Shown in pieces: positions 10,855 through 24,985 of a stretch of 64,000 nt of DNA. The DNA is from Lasioglossum baleicum (lineage: Eukaryota > Arthropoda > Insecta > Hymenoptera > Halictidae). Location: NCBI RefSeq assembly GCF_051020765.1, contig NW_027469331.1:124001-188000 (forward strand), written 5' to 3'. Each line of letters begins with the position of its first letter. Positions within the stretch are counted from its first letter, which is position 1. The translations under genes and the position numbers were made by a program. Under the pieces are notes generated by a model. The model ran no database searches and was not told where the DNA came from. It was given only the letters and a program-made list of their open reading frames with translations.

Positions 10855-13800
10855 GATCACGATTTATTCGAGCTTATGTCAGATTCGACGATTCTTCGTT
10901 TCAGAAGTGTATTTCTGTGCGGAATCGCTGTTTCGCGTGCTATATCAGTGCATTTGCATGCAAGTATGCGAAATTGGCACGGAAACTCCGATTCGGCAAG
11001 CACGACCCCGATTTATTCGAGCTTATGTCAGATTCGACGATTCTTCGTTTCAGAAGTGTATTTCTGTGCGGAATCGCTGTCTCGCGTGCTATATCAGTGC
11101 ATTTGCATGCAAGTATGCGAAATTGGAATAGAAAATCCGACCCGGCAAGCACGATCACAATTTATTCGGGCCTATGTCTGTTTCGACATTCTTCGTTTCA
11201 GAAGTGTATTTCTGTGCGGAATCGCTGTTTCGCGCGCTAGATCAATGCATTTGCATGCAAGTATGAGAAATTGGAATCGAAACTCCGACCCGGCAATCAC
11301 GATCACGATTTATTCGAGCTTATGTCAGATTCGACGATTCTTCGTTTCAGAAGTGTATTTCTGTGGGGAATCGCTGTTTCGCGTGCTATATCAGTGCATT
11401 TGCATGCAAGTATGCGAAATTGGCACGGAAACTCCGATTCGGCAAGCACGACCACGATTCATTCGAGCTTATGTCAGATTGGACGATTCTTCGTTTCAGA
11501 AGTGTATTTCTGTTCGGAATCGCTGTTTCGCGTGCTATATCATTGCATTTGCATGCAAGTATGCGAAATTGGAATAGAAAATCCGACCCGGCAAGCACGA
11601 TCACAATTTATTCGAGCCTATGTCAGATTCGACGATTCATCGTTTCAGAAGTGTATTTCTGTGCGGAATCGCTGTTTCGCGTGCTATATCAGTGCGTTTG
11701 CATGCAAGTATGAGAAATTGGAATCGAAACTCCGACCCGGCAATCACGATCACGATTTATTCGAGCTTATGTCAGATTCGACGATTCTTCGTTTCAGAAG
11801 TGTATTTCTGTGCGGAATCGCTGTTTCGCGTGCTATATCAGTGCATTTGCATGCAAGTATGCGAAATTGGCACGGAAACTCCGATTCGGCAAGCACGACC
11901 ACGATTCATTCGAGCTTATGTCAGATTCGACGATTCTTCGTTTCAGAAGTGTATTTCTGTGCGGAATCGCTGTTTCGCGTGCTATATCATTGCATTTGCA
12001 TGCAAGTATGCGAAATTGGAATAGAAAATCCGACCCGGCAGCACGATAACAATTTATTCGAGCCTATGTCAGATTCGACGATTCATCGTTTCAGAAGTGT
12101 ATTTCTGTGCGGAATCGCTGTTTCGCGTGCTATATCAGTGCGTTTGCATGCAAGTATGAGAAATTGGAATCGAAACTCCGACCCGGCAATCACGATCACG
12201 ATTTAATCGAGCTTATGTCAGATTCGACGATTCTTCGTTTGAGAAGTGTATTTCTGTGCGGAATCGCTGTTTCGCGCTCTAGATCAGCGCATCTGCATGC
12301 AAATATGCGAAATTGGCACGAAAACTCGATTTGGCAAGCACGATCATGATTTATTCGAGCTTATGTCAGATTCAACGATTATTCGTTTCACAAATGAATT
12401 TCTGTACGGAATCGCTGTTTAGCGTGCTAGATCAGTGCATTTGTATGCAAATATGCGAAATTGGTACGGCAACTCCGATTTGGCAAGCGCGATCACAATT
12501 ATTCGGGCCTATGTCTGTTTCGACATTCTTCGTTTCAGAAGTGTATTTCTGTGCGGAATCGCTGTTTCGCGCGCTAGATCAGTGCATTTGCATGCAAGTA
12601 TGCGAAATTGGAATAGAAAATCCGACCCGGCAGCACGATAACAATTTATTCGAGCCTATGTCAGATTCGACGATTCATCGTTTCAGAAGTGTATTTCTGT
12701 GCGGAATCGCTGTTTCGCGTGCTATATCAGTGCGTTTGCATGCAAGTATGAGAAATTGGAATCGAAACTCCGACCCGGCAATCACGATCACGATTTATTC
12801 GAGCTTATGTCAGATTCGACGATTCTTCGTTTCAGAAGTGTATTTCTGTGCGGAATCGCTGTATCGCGCGCTAGATCAGTGCATTTGCATGCAAGTATGC
12901 GAATTGGAATAGAAACTCCGACCCGGCAATCACGATCACGATTTATTCGAGCTTATGTCAGATTCGACGATTCTTCGTTTCAGAAGTGTATTTCTGTGGG
13001 GAATCGCTGTTTCGCGTGCTATATCAGTGCATTTGCATGCAAGTATGCGAAATTGGCACGAAAACTCCGATTCGGCAAGCACGATCACGATTTATTCGAG
13101 CTTATGTCAGATTCGACGATTCTTCGTTTGAGAAGTGTATTTCTGTGCGGAATCGCTGTTTCGCGCGCTAGATCAGTGCATTTGTATGCAAATATGCGAA
13201 ATTGGCACGAAAACTCCGATTCGGCAAGCACGATCACGATTTATTCGAGCTTATGTCAGATTCGACGATTCTTCGTTTGAGAAGTGTATTTCTGTGCGGA
13301 ATCGCTGTTTCGCGCGCTAGATCAGTGCATTTGCATGCAAGTATGAGAAATTGGAATAGAAACTCCGACCCGGCAATCACGATCACGATTTATTCGAGCT
13401 TATGTCAGATTCGACGATTCTTCGTTTCAGAAGTGTATTTCTGTGCGGAATCGCTGTTTCGCGTGCTATATCAGTGCATTTGCATGCAAGTATGCGAAAT
13501 TGGAATAGAAACTCGATTCGGCAAGCACGACCACGATTTATTCGAGCTTATGTCAGATTCGACGATTCTTCGTTTCAGAAGTGTATTTCTGTGCGGAATC
13601 GCTGTTTCGCGCGCTAGATCAGTGCATTTGCATGCAAATATGCGAAATTGGCACGAAAACTCCGATTCGGCAAGCACGATCACGATTATTCGAGCTTATG
13701 TCAGATTCGACGATTCTTCGTTTGAGAAGTGTATTTCTGTGCGGAATCGCTGTTCGCGCGCTAGATCAGTGCATTTGCATGCAAGTATGAGAAATTGGAA

Positions 13801-15678
13801 TAGAAACTCCGACCCGGCAATCACTATCACGATTTATTCGAGCTTATGTCAGATTCGACGATTCTTCGTTTCAGAAGTGTATTTCTGTGCGGAATCGCTG
13901 TTTCGCGCGCTAGATCAGCGCATCTGCATGCAAATATGCGAAATTGGCACGGAAACTCCGACCCGGCAAGCACGATCACCATTTATTCGAGCTTATGTCA
14001 GATTCGACGATTCTTCGTTTGAGAAGTGTAATTCTGTGCGGAATCGCTGTTTCGCGCGCTAGATCAGTGCATTTGCATGCAAGTATGAGAAATTGGAATA
14101 GAAACTCCGACCCGGCAATCACTATCACGATTTATTCGAGCTTATGTCAGATTCGACGATTCTTCGTTTCAGAAGTGTATTTCTGTGCGGAATCGCTGTT
14201 TCGCGGGCTATATCAGTGCATTTGCATGCAAGTATGCGAAATTGGCTCGGAAACTCCGATTCGGCAAGCACGACCACGATTTATTCGAGCTTATGTCAGA
14301 TTCGACGATTCTTCGTTTCAGAAGTGTATTTCTGTGCGGAATCGCTGTCTCGCGTGCTATATCAGTGCATTTGCATGCAAGTATGCGAAATTGGAATAGA
14401 AACTCCGACCCGGCAAGTACGATCACAATTTATTCGAGCCTATGTCAGATTCGACGATTCTTCGTTTCAGAAGTGTATTTCTGTGCGGAATCGCTGTTTC
14501 GGCGTGCTAGATCAGTATATTTGTATGCAGATATGCGAAATTGGCACGGAAAGTCCGATTTGGCAAGCACGATCACGATTTATTCGAGCTTATGTCAGAT
14601 TCGACGATTCTTCGGTTCAGAAGTGTATTTCTGTGCGGAATCGCTGTTTCGCGTGCTATATCAGTGCATTTGCATGCAAGTATGCGAAATTGGCACGGAA
14701 ACTCCGATTCGGCAAGCACGACCACGATTTATTCGAGCTTATGTCAGATTAGACGATTCTTCGTTTCAGAAGTGTATTTCTGTGCGGAATCGCTGTCTCG
14801 CGTGCTATATCAGTGCATTTGCATGCAAGTATGCGAAATTGGAATAGAAACTCCGACCCGGCAAGCACGATCACAATTTATTCGAGCCTATGTCAGATTC
14901 GACGATTCATCGTTTCAGAAGTGTATTTCTGTGCGGAATCGCTGTTTCGCGTGCTATATCAGTGCGTTTGCATGCAAGTATGAGAAATTGGAATCGAAAC
15001 TCCGACCCGGCAATCACGATCACGATTTATTCGAGCTTATGTCAGATTCGACGATTCTTCGTTTCAGTAGTGTATTTCTGTGCGGAATCGCTGTTTCGCG
15101 TGCTAGATCAGTATATTTGTATGCAGATATGCGAAGTGTATTTCTGTGCGGAATCGCTGTTCGCGCGCTAGATCAGTGCATTTGCATGCAAATATTCGAA
15201 ATTGGCACGAAAACTCCGATTCGGCAAGCACGATCACGATTTATTAGAGCTTATGTCAGATTCGACGATTCTTCGTTTGAGAAGTGTATTTCTGTGCGGA
15301 ATCGCTGTTTCGCGCGCTAGATCAGTATATTTGTATGCAGATATGCGAAATTGACACGGAAAGTCCGATTTGGCAAGCACGATCACGATTTATTCGTGCT
15401 TATGTCAGATTCGACGATTCTTCGTTTGAGAAGTGTATTTCTGTGCGGAATCGCTGTTTCGCGCTCTAGATCAGTGCATTTGCATGCAAGTATGAAAAAT
15501 TGGAATAGAAACTCCGACCCGGCAATCACGATCACGATTTAATCGAGCTTATGTCAGATTCGACGATTCTTCGTTTGAGAAGTGTATTTCTGTGCGGAAT
15601 CGCTGTTTAGCGTGCTAGATCAGTATATTTGTATGCAGATATGCGAAATTGGCACGGAAAGTCCGATTTGGCATGCAC
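10855..15678 (+). repeat. 4.83-kb higher-order repeat, copy 2 (indel-rich)
   Basis: This is the full-length second copy at offset 4830 on its left, drifting to 4824 on its right. The drift comes from single-base deletions in short homopolymers near 12327, 12500, 12901, 13514, 13688, 13754 and 15161, and one G insertion near 14502. Substitutions from copy 1 are very few. That contrast between indels and substitutions is unusual for natural divergence. Confidence 0.88.
15039..15252 (+). repeat. Fused monomer pair, third copy (214 bp)
   Basis: The GAA join lies at 15133-15135. This copy is one base shorter than the others because the run in GCTGTTTCGCGCG is read as GCTGTTCGCGCG. It otherwise matches the 10.2-kb copy, including TTTCAGTAGTG. 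Confidence 0.9.
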
Positions 15679-18600
15679 GATCACGATTTATTCGAGCTTA
15701 TGTCAGATTCGACGATTCTTCGTTTCAGAAGTGTATTTCTGTGCGGAATCGCTGTTTCGCGTGCTATATCAGTGCATTTGCATGCAAGTATGCGAAATTG
15801 GCACGGAAACTCCGATTCGGCAAGCACGACCCCGATTTATTCGAGCTTATGTCAGATTCGACGATTCTTCGTTTCAGAAGTGTATTTCTGTGCGGAATCG
15901 CTGTCTCGCGTGCTATATCAGTGCATTTGCATGCAAGTATGCGAAATTGGAATAGAAAATCCGACCCGGCAAGCACGATCACAATTATTCGGGCCTATGT
16001 CTGTTTCGACATTCTTCGTTTCAGAAGTGTATTTCTGTGCGGAATCGCTGTTTCGCGCGCTAGATCAATGCATTTGCATGCAAGTATGAGAAATTGGAAT
16101 CGAAACTCCGACCCGGCAATCACGATCACGATTTATTCGAGCTTATGTCAGATTCGACGATTCTTCGTTTCAGAAGTGTATTTCTGTGGGAATCGCTGTT
16201 TCGCGTGCTATATCAGTGCATTTGCATGCAAGTATGCGAAATTGGCACGGAAACTCCGATTCGGCAAGCACGACCACGATTCATTCGAGCTTATGTCAGA
16301 TTGGACGATTCTTCGTTTCAGAAGTGTATTTCTGTTCGGAATCGCTGTTTCGCGTGCTATATCATTGCATTTGCATGCAAGTATGCGAAATTGGAATAGA
16401 AAATCCGACCCGGCAAGCACGATCACAATTTATTCGAGCCTATGTCAGATTCGACGATTCATCGTTTCAGAAGTGTATTTCTGTGCGGAATCGCTGTTTC
16501 GCGTGCTATATCAGTGCGTTTGCATGCAAGTATGAGAAATTGGAATCGAAACTCCGACCCGGCAATCACGATCACGATTTATTCGAGCTTATGTCAGATT
16601 CGACGATTCTTCGTTTCAGAAGTGTATTTCTGTGCGGAATCGCTGTTTCGCGTGCTATATCAGTGCATTTGCATGCAAGTATGCGAAATTGGCACGGAAA
16701 CTCCGATTCGGCAAGCACGACCACGATTCATTCGAGCTTATGTCAGATTCGACGATTCTTCGTTTCAGAAGTGTATTTCTGTGCGGAATCGCTGTTTCGC
16801 GTGCTATATCATTGCATTTGCATGCAAGTATGCGAAATTGGAATAGAAAATCCGACCCGGCAGCACGATAACAATTTATTCGAGCCTATGTCAGATTCGA
16901 CGATTCATCGTTTCAGAAGTGTATTTCTGTGCGGAATCGCTGTTTCGCGTGCTATATCAGTGCGTTTGCATGCAAGTATGAGAAATTGGAATCGAAACTC
17001 CGACCCGGCAATCACGATCACGATTTATTCGAGCTTATGTCAGATTCGACGATTCTTCGTTTCAGAAGTGTATTTCTGTGCGGAATCGCTGTATCGCGCG
17101 CTAGATCAGTGCATTTGCATGCAAGTATGCGAAATTGGAATAGAAACTCCGATTCGGCAAGCACGACCACGATTTATTCGAGCTTATGTCAGATTCGACG
17201 ATTCTTCGTTTCAGAAGTGTATTTCTGTGCGAATCGCTGTTTCGCGCGCTAGATCAGTGCATTTGCATGCAAATATGCGAAATTGGCACGAAAACTCCGA
17301 TTCGGCAAGCACGATCACGATTTATTCGAGCTTATGTCAGATTCGACGATTCTTCGTTTGAGAAGTGTAATTCTGTGCGGAATCGCTGTTTCGCGCGCTA
17401 GATCAGTGCATTTGCATGCAAGTATGAGAAATTTGAATAGAAACTCCGACCCGGCAATCACTATCACGATTTATTCGAGCTTATGTCAGATTCGACGATT
17501 CTTCGTTTCAGAAGTGTATTTCTGTGCGGAATCGCTGTTTCGCGGGCTATATCAGTGCATTTGCATGCAAGTATGCGAAATTGGCTCGGAAACTCCGATT
17601 CGGCAAGCACGACCACGATTTATTCGAGCTTATGTCAGATTCGACGATTCTTCGTTTCAGAAGTGTATTTCTGTGCGGAATCGCTGTCTCGCGTGCTATA
17701 TCAGTGCATTTGCATGCAAGTATGCGAAATTGGAATAGAAACTCCGACCCGGCAAGTACGATCACAATTTATTCGAGCCTATGTCAGATTCGACGATTCT
17801 TCGTTCAGAAGTGTATTTCTGTGCGGAATCGCTGTTTCGCGTGCTAGATCAATATATTTGTATGCAGATATGCGAAATTGGCACGGAAAGTCCGATTTGG
17901 CAAGCACGATCACGATTTATTCGAGCTTATGTCAGATTCGACGATTCTTCGGTTCAGAAGTGTATTTCTGTGCGGAATCGCTGTTTCGCGTGCTATATCA
18001 GTGCATTTGCATGCAAGTATGCGAAATTGGCACGGAAACTCCGATTCGGCAAGCACGACCACGATTTATTCGAGCTTATGTCAGATTCGACGATTCTTCG
18101 TTTCAGAAGTGTATTTCTGTGCGGAATCGCTGTCTCGCGTGCTATATCAGTGCATTTGCATGCAAGTATGCGAAATTGGAATAGAAACTCCGACCCGGCA
18201 AGTACGATCACAATTTATTCGAGCCTATGTCAGATTCGACGATTCTTCGTTTCAGAAGTGTATTTCTGTGCGGAATCGCTGTTTCGCGTGCTAGATCAGT
18301 ATATTTGTATGCAGATATGCGAAGTGTATTTCTGTGCGGAATCGCTGTTTCGCGCGCTAGATCAGTGCATTTGCATGCAAATATTCGAAATTGGCACGAA
18401 AACTCCGATTCGGCAAGCACGATCACGATTTATTAGAGCTTATGTCAGATTCGACGATTCTTCGTTTGAGAAGTGTATTTCTGTGCGGAATCGCTGTTTC
18501 GCGCGCTAGATCAGTATATTTGTATGCAGATATGCGAAATTGACACGGAAAGTCCGATTTGGCAAGCACGATCACGATTTATTCGAGCTTATGTCAGATT

Positions 18601-18866
18601 CGACGATTCTTCGTTTGAGAAGTGTATTTCTGTGCGGAATCGCTGTTTCGCGCGCTAGATCAGTGCATTTGCATGCAAGTATGAAAAATTGGAATAGAAA
18701 CTCCGACCCGGCAATCACGATCACGATTTAATCGAGCTCATGTCAGATTCGACGATTCTTCGTTGAGAAGTGTATTTCTGTGCGGAATCGCTGTTTAGCG
18801 TGCTAGATCAGTATATTTGTATGCAGATATGCGAAATTGGCACGGAAAGTCCGATTTGGCAAGCAC
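15679..18866 (+). repeat. 4.8-kb higher-order repeat, copy 3, shortened by 11 whole monomers
   Basis: This copy follows copy 2 at offset 4822-4824, then skips forward three times. About 592 bp (4 monomers) are missing at about 16.93 kb, 894 bp (6 monomers) at about 17.28 kb, and 149 bp (1 monomer) near 18.1 kb. Each loss is a whole number of monomers, so phase is kept. This is what in-register unequal crossing over or replication slippage produces. Homopolymer indels near 15987, 16190, 17231, 17804 and 18764 also occur here. Confidence 0.83.
18227..18441 (+). repeat. Fused 215-bp monomer pair, fourth copy
   Basis: The GAA join lies at 18321-18323 and is followed by the TTATTAGAGC monomer. 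The left monomer has plain TTTCAGAAGTG, as at 1512, and flanking sequence matches 1.4-2.3 kb at offset 16715. This copy is thus closer to the 1.5-kb copy than to the 10.2- and 15.0-kb copies. Confidence 0.9.
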
Positions 18867-21800
18867 GATCACGATTTATTCGAGCTTATGTCAGATTCGA
18901 CGATTCTTCGTTTCAGAAGTGTATTTCTGTGCGGAATCGCTGTTTCGCGTGCTATATCAGTGCATTTGCATGCACGTATGCGAAATTGGCACGGAAACTC
19001 CGATTCGGCAAGCACGACCACGATTCATTCGAGCTTATGTCAGATTCGACGATTCTTCGTTTCAGAAGTGTATTTCTGTGCGGAATCGCTGTTTCGCGTG
19101 CTATATCAGTGCATTTGCATGCAAGTATGCGAAATTGGCACGGAAAGTCCGATTTGGCAAGCACGATCACGATTATTCGAGCCTATGTCTGTTTCGACAT
19201 TCTTCGTTTCAGAAGTGTATTTCTGTGCGGAATCGCTGTTTCACGCGCTAGATCAGTGCATTTGCATGCAAGTATGAGAAATTGGAATCGAAACTCCGAC
19301 CCGGCAATCACGATCACGATTTATTCGAGCTTATGTCAGATTCGACGATTCTTCGTTTCAGCAGTGTATTTCTGTGCGGAATCGCTGTTTCGCGTGCTAT
19401 ATCAGTGCATTTCCATGCCAGTATGCAAAATTGGCACGGAAACTCCGATTCGGCAAGCACGACCACGATTCATTCGAGCTTATGTCAGATTCGACGATTC
19501 TTCGTTTCAGAAGTGTATTTCTGTGCGGAATCGCTGTTTCGCGCGCTAGATCAGTGCATTTGCATGCAAGTATGCGAAATTGGAATAGAAACTCCGACCC
19601 GGCAAGCACGATCACAATTTATTCGAGCCTATGTCAGTTTCGACGATTCTTCGTTTCAGAAGTGTATTTCTGTGCGGAATCGCTGTTTCGCGCGCTAGAT
19701 CAGCGCATCTGCATGCAAATATGCGAAATTGGCACGAAAACTCCGATTTGGCAAGCACGATCATGATTTATTCGAGCTTATGTCAGATTCAACGATTATT
19801 CGTTTCACAAATGAATTTCTGTACGGAATCGCTGTTTAGCGTGCTAGATCAGTGCATTTGTATGCAAATATGCGAAATTGGTACGGCAACTCCGATTTGG
19901 CACGCACGATCACGATTTATTCGAGCTTATGTCAGATTCGACGATTCTTCGTTTCAGAAGTGTATTTCTGTGCGGAATCGCTGTTTCGCGCGCTAGATCA
20001 GTGCATCTGCATGCAAATATGCGAAATTGGCACGAAAACTCCGATTTGGCAAGCACGATCATGATTTATTCGAGCTTATGTCAGATTCAACGATTATTCG
20101 TTTCACAAATGAATTTCTGTACGGAATCGCTGTTTAGCGTGCTAGATCAGTACATTTGTATCCAAATATGCGAAATTGGTACGGAAACTCCGATTCGGCA
20201 AGCACGACCACGATTTATTCGAGCTTATGTCAGATTCGACGATTCTTCGTTTGAGAAGTGTATTTCTGTGCGGAATCGCTGTTTCGCGCGCTAGATCAGT
20301 GCATTTGCATGCATATATGCGAAATTGGCACGAAAACTCCGATTCGGCAAGCACGATCACGATTTATTCGAGCTTATGTCAGATTCGACGATTCTTCGTT
20401 TCAGAAGTGTATTTCTGTGCGGAATCGCTGTCTCGCGTGCTATATCAGTGCATTTGCATGCAAGTATGCGAAATTGGAATAGAAACTCCGACCCGGCAAG
20501 TACGATCACAATTTATTCGAGCCTATGTCAGATTCGACGATTCTTCGTTTCAGAAGTGTATTTCTGTGCGGAATCGCTGTTTCGCGTGCTAGATCAGTAT
20601 ATTTGTATGCAGATATGCGAAATTGGCACGGAAAGTCCGATTTGGCAAGCACGATCACGATTTATTCGAGCTTATGTCAGATTCGACGATTCTTCGTTTG
20701 AGAAGTGTATTTCTGTGTTGAATCGCTGTTTCGCGCGCTAGATCAGTGCATTTGCATGCAAGTATGAGAAATTGGAATCGAAAGTCCGACCCGGCAATCA
20801 CGATCACGATTTAATAGAGCTTATGTCAGATTCGACGATTCTTCGTTTGAGAAGTGTATTTCTGTGCGGAATCGCTGTTTAGCGTGCTAGATCAGTATAT
20901 TTGTATGCAGATATGCGAAATTGGCACGGAAACTCCGACCCGGCAAGCACGATCACCATTTATTCGAGCTTATGTCAGATTCGACGATTCTTCGTTTGAG
21001 AAGTGTATTTCTGTGCGGAATCGCTGTTTCGCGCGCTAGATCAGTGCATTTGCATGCAAGTATGAGAAATTGGAATCGAAACTCCGACCCGGCAATCACG
21101 ATCACGATTTATTCGAGCTTATGTCAGATTCGACGATTCTTCGTTTCAGAAGTGTATTTCTGCGCGGAATCGCTGTTTCGCGTGCTATATCAGTGCATTT
21201 GCATGCAAGTATGCGAAATTGGCACGGAAAGTCCGATTTGGCAAGCACGATCACGATTTATTCGAGCCTATGTCTGTTTCGACATTCTTCGTTTCAGAAG
21301 TGTATTTCTGTGCGGAATCGCTGTTTCACGCGCTAGATCAGTGCATTTGCATGCAAGTATGCGAAATTGGCACGGAAACTCCGATTCGGCAAGCACGACC
21401 CCGATTTATTCGAGCTTATGTCAGATTCGACGATTCTTCGTTTCAGAAGTGTATTTCTGTGCGGAATCGCTGTCTCGCGTGCTATATCAGTGCATTTGCA
21501 TGCAAGTATGCGAAATTGGAATAGAAAATCCGACCCGGCAAGCACGATCACAATTTATTCGGGCCTATGTCTGTTTCGACATTCTTCGTTTCAGAAGTGT
21601 ATTTCTGTGCGGAATCGCTGTTTCGCGCGCTAGATCAGTGCATTTGCATGCAAGTATGAGAAATTGGAATCGAAACTCCGACCCGGCAATCACGATCACG
21701 ATTTATTCGAGCTTATGTCAGATTCGACGATTCTTCGTTTCAGAAGTGTATTTCTGTGCGGAATCGCTGTTTCGCGTGCTATATCAGTGCATTTGCATGC

Positions 21801-22170
21801 AAGTATGCGAAATTGGCACGGAAACTCCGATTCGGCAAGCACGACCCCGATTTATTCGAGCTTATGTCAGATTCGACGATTCTTCGTTTCAGAAGTGTAT
21901 TTCTGTGCGGAATCGCTGTCTCGCGTGCTATATCAGTGCATTTGCATGCAAGTATGCGAAATTGGAATAGAAAATCCGACCCGGCAAGCACGATCACAAT
22001 TTATTCGGGCCTATGTCTGTTTCGACATTCTTCGTTTCAGAAGTGTATTTCTGTGCGGAATCGCTGTTTCGCGCGCTAGATCAGTGCATTTGCATGCAAG
22101 TATGCGAAATTGGCACGGAAACTCCGATTCGGCAAGCACGACCACGATTCATTCGAGCTTATGTCAGATT
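18867..22170 (+). repeat. Mixed block between the 4.8-kb and 2.83-kb HORs
   Basis: Monomers continue in register. There are diverged CACAAATGAA monomers near 19.8 and 20.1 kb, a TGTGTTGAATCGC variant at 20718, and trimers with TGTTTCGACATTC near 21.3-22.0 kb. From about 19.73 kb the block recurs at 39.2 kb, and from about 20.2 kb parts recur at 27.6 kb. One homopolymer deletion lies near 19173. No gene is present. Confidence 0.85.
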
Positions 22171-24985
22171 GGACGATTCTTCGTTTCAGAAGTGTATTTC
22201 TGTGCGGAATCGCTGTTTCGCGTGCTATATCATTGCATTTGCATGCAAGTATGCGAAATTGGAATAGAAAATCCGACCCGGCAAGCACGATCACAATTTA
22301 TTCGAGCCTATGTCAGATTCGACGATTCATCGTTTCAGAAGTGTATTTCTGTGCGGAATCGCTGTTACGCGTGCTATATCAGTGCGTTTACATGCAAGTA
22401 TGAGAAATTGGAATCGAAACTCCGACCCGGCAATCACGATCACGATTTATTCGAGCTTATGTCAGATTCGACGATTCTTCGTTTGAGAAGTGTATTTCTG
22501 TGCGGAATCGCTGTTTCGCGCGCTAGATCAGTGCATCTGCATGCAAATATGCGAAATTGGCACGAAAACTCCGATTTGGCAAGCACGATCATGATTTATT
22601 CGAGCTTATGTCAGATTCAACGATTATTCGTTTCACAAATGAATTTCTGTACGGAATCGCTGTTTAGCGTGCTAGATCAGTGCATTTGTATGCAAATATG
22701 CGAAATTGGTACGGCAACTCCGATTTGGCAAGCACGATCACGATTTATTCGAGCTTATGTCAGATTCGACGATTCTTCGTTTGAGAAGTGTATTTCTGTG
22801 CGGAATCGCTGTTTCGCGCGCTAGATCAGTATATTTGTATGCAGATATGCGAAATTGACACGGAAAGTCCGATTTGGCAAGCACGATCACGATTTATTCG
22901 AGCTTATGTCAGATTCGACGATTCTTCGTTTGAGAAGTGTCTTTCTGTGCGGAATCGCTGTTTCGCGCGCTAGATCAGTGCATTTGCATGCAAGTATGAA
23001 AAATTGGAATAGAAACTCCGACCCGGCAATCACGATCACGATTTAATCGAGCTTATGTCAGATTCGACGATTCTTCGTTTGAGAAGTGTATTTCTGTGCG
23101 GAATCGCTGTTTAGCGTGCTAGATCAGTATATTTGTATGCAGATATGCGAAATTGGCACGGAAAGTCCGATTTGGCAAGCACGATCACGATTTATTCGAG
23201 CTTATGTCAGATTCGACGATTCTTCGTTTCAGAAGTGTATTTCTGTGCGGAATCGCTGTTTCGCGTGCTATATCAGTGCATTTCCATGCAAGTATGCAAA
23301 ATTGGCACGGAAACTCCGATTCGGCAAGCACGACCACGATTCATTCGAGCTTATGTCAGATTCGACGATTCTTCGTTTCAGAAGTGTATTTCTGTGCGGA
23401 ATCGCTGTTTCGCGTGCTATATCAGTGCATTTGCATGCAAGTATGCGAAAATGGCACGGAAAGTCCGATTTGGCAAGCACGATCACGATTTATTCGAGCC
23501 TATGTCTGTTTCGACATTCTTCGTTTCAGAAGTGTATTTCTGTGCGGAATCGCTGTTTCACGCGCTAGATCAGTGCATTTGCATGCAAGTATGAGAAATT
23601 GGAATCGAAACTCCGACCCGGCAATCACGATCACGATTTATTCGAGCTTATGTCAGATTCGACGATTCTTCGTTTCAGCAGTGTATTTCTGTGCGGAATC
23701 GCTGTTTCGCGTGCTATATCAGTGCATTTCCATGCAAGTATGCAAAATTGGCACGGAAACTCCGATTCTTCAAGCACGACCACGATTCATTCGAGCTTAT
23801 GTCAGATTCGACGATTCTTCGTTTCAGAAGTGTATTTCTGTGCGGAATCGCTGTTTCGCGCGCTAGATCAGTGCATTTGCATGCAAGTATGCGAAATTGG
23901 AATAGAAACTCCGACCCGGCAAGCACGATCACAATTTATTCGAGCCTATGTCAGATTCGACGATTCTTCGTTTCAGAAGTGTATTTCTGTGCGGAATCGC
24001 TGTTTCGCGTGCTAGATCAGTGCATTTGTATGCAGATATGCGAAATTGGCACGGAAACTCCGATTCGGCAAGCACGATCACGATTTATTCGAGCTTATGT
24101 CAGATTCGACGATTCTTCGTTTCAGAAGTGTATTTCTGTGCGGAATCGCTGTTTCGCGTGCTATATCAGTGCATTTGCATGCAAGTATGCGAAATTGGAA
24201 TAGAAACTCCGACCCGGCAAGCACGATCACAATTTATTCGAGCCTATGTCAGTTTCGACGATTCTTCGTTTCAGAAGTGTATTTCTGTGCGGAATCGCTG
24301 TTTCGCGCGCTAGATCAGCGCATCTGCATGCAAATATGCGAAATTGGCACGAAAACTCCGATTTGGCAAGCACGATCATGATTTATTCGAGCTTATGTCA
24401 GATTCAACGATTATTCGTTTCACAAATGAATTTCTGTACGGAATCGCTGTTTAGCGTGCTAGATCAGTGCATTTGTATGCAAATATGCGAAATTGGTACG
24501 GCTACTCCGATTTGGCACGCACGATCACGATTTATTCGAGCTTATGTCAGATTCGACGATTCTTCGTTTGAGAACTGTATTTCTGTGCGGAATCGCTGTT
24601 TCGCGCGCTAGATCAGTGCATCTGCATGCAAATATGCGAAATTGGCACGAAAACTCCGATTTGGCAAGCACGATCATGATTTATTCGAGCTTATGTCAGA
24701 TTCAACGATTATTCGTTTCACAAATGAATTTCTGTACGGAATCGCTGTTTAGCGTGCTAGATCAGTACATTTGTATCCAAATATGCGAAATTGGTACGGA
24801 AACTCCGATTCGGCAAGCACGACCACGATTTATTCGAGCTTATGTCAGATTCGACGATTCTTCGTTTGAGAAGTGTATTTCTGTGCGGAATCGCTGTTTC
24901 GCGCGCTAGATCAGTGCATTTGCATGCATATATGCGAAATTGGCACGAAAACTCCGATTCGGCAAGCACGATCACGATTTATTCG
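19730..24985 (+). repeat. 5.2-kb block duplicated 19.5 kb downstream, copy 1
   Basis: The stretch recurs at 39230-44485 at a nearly constant offset of 19500-19501 bp. Shared rare variants include TGTGTTGAATCGC (20718 and 40218), CATCTGCATGC, GATTCTTCAAGCAC near 23766 and 43266, and GTGTCTTTCTG near 22938 and 42438. Only scattered substitutions separate the two copies, so the long-range duplication is recent or the region has been converted. Confidence 0.87.
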
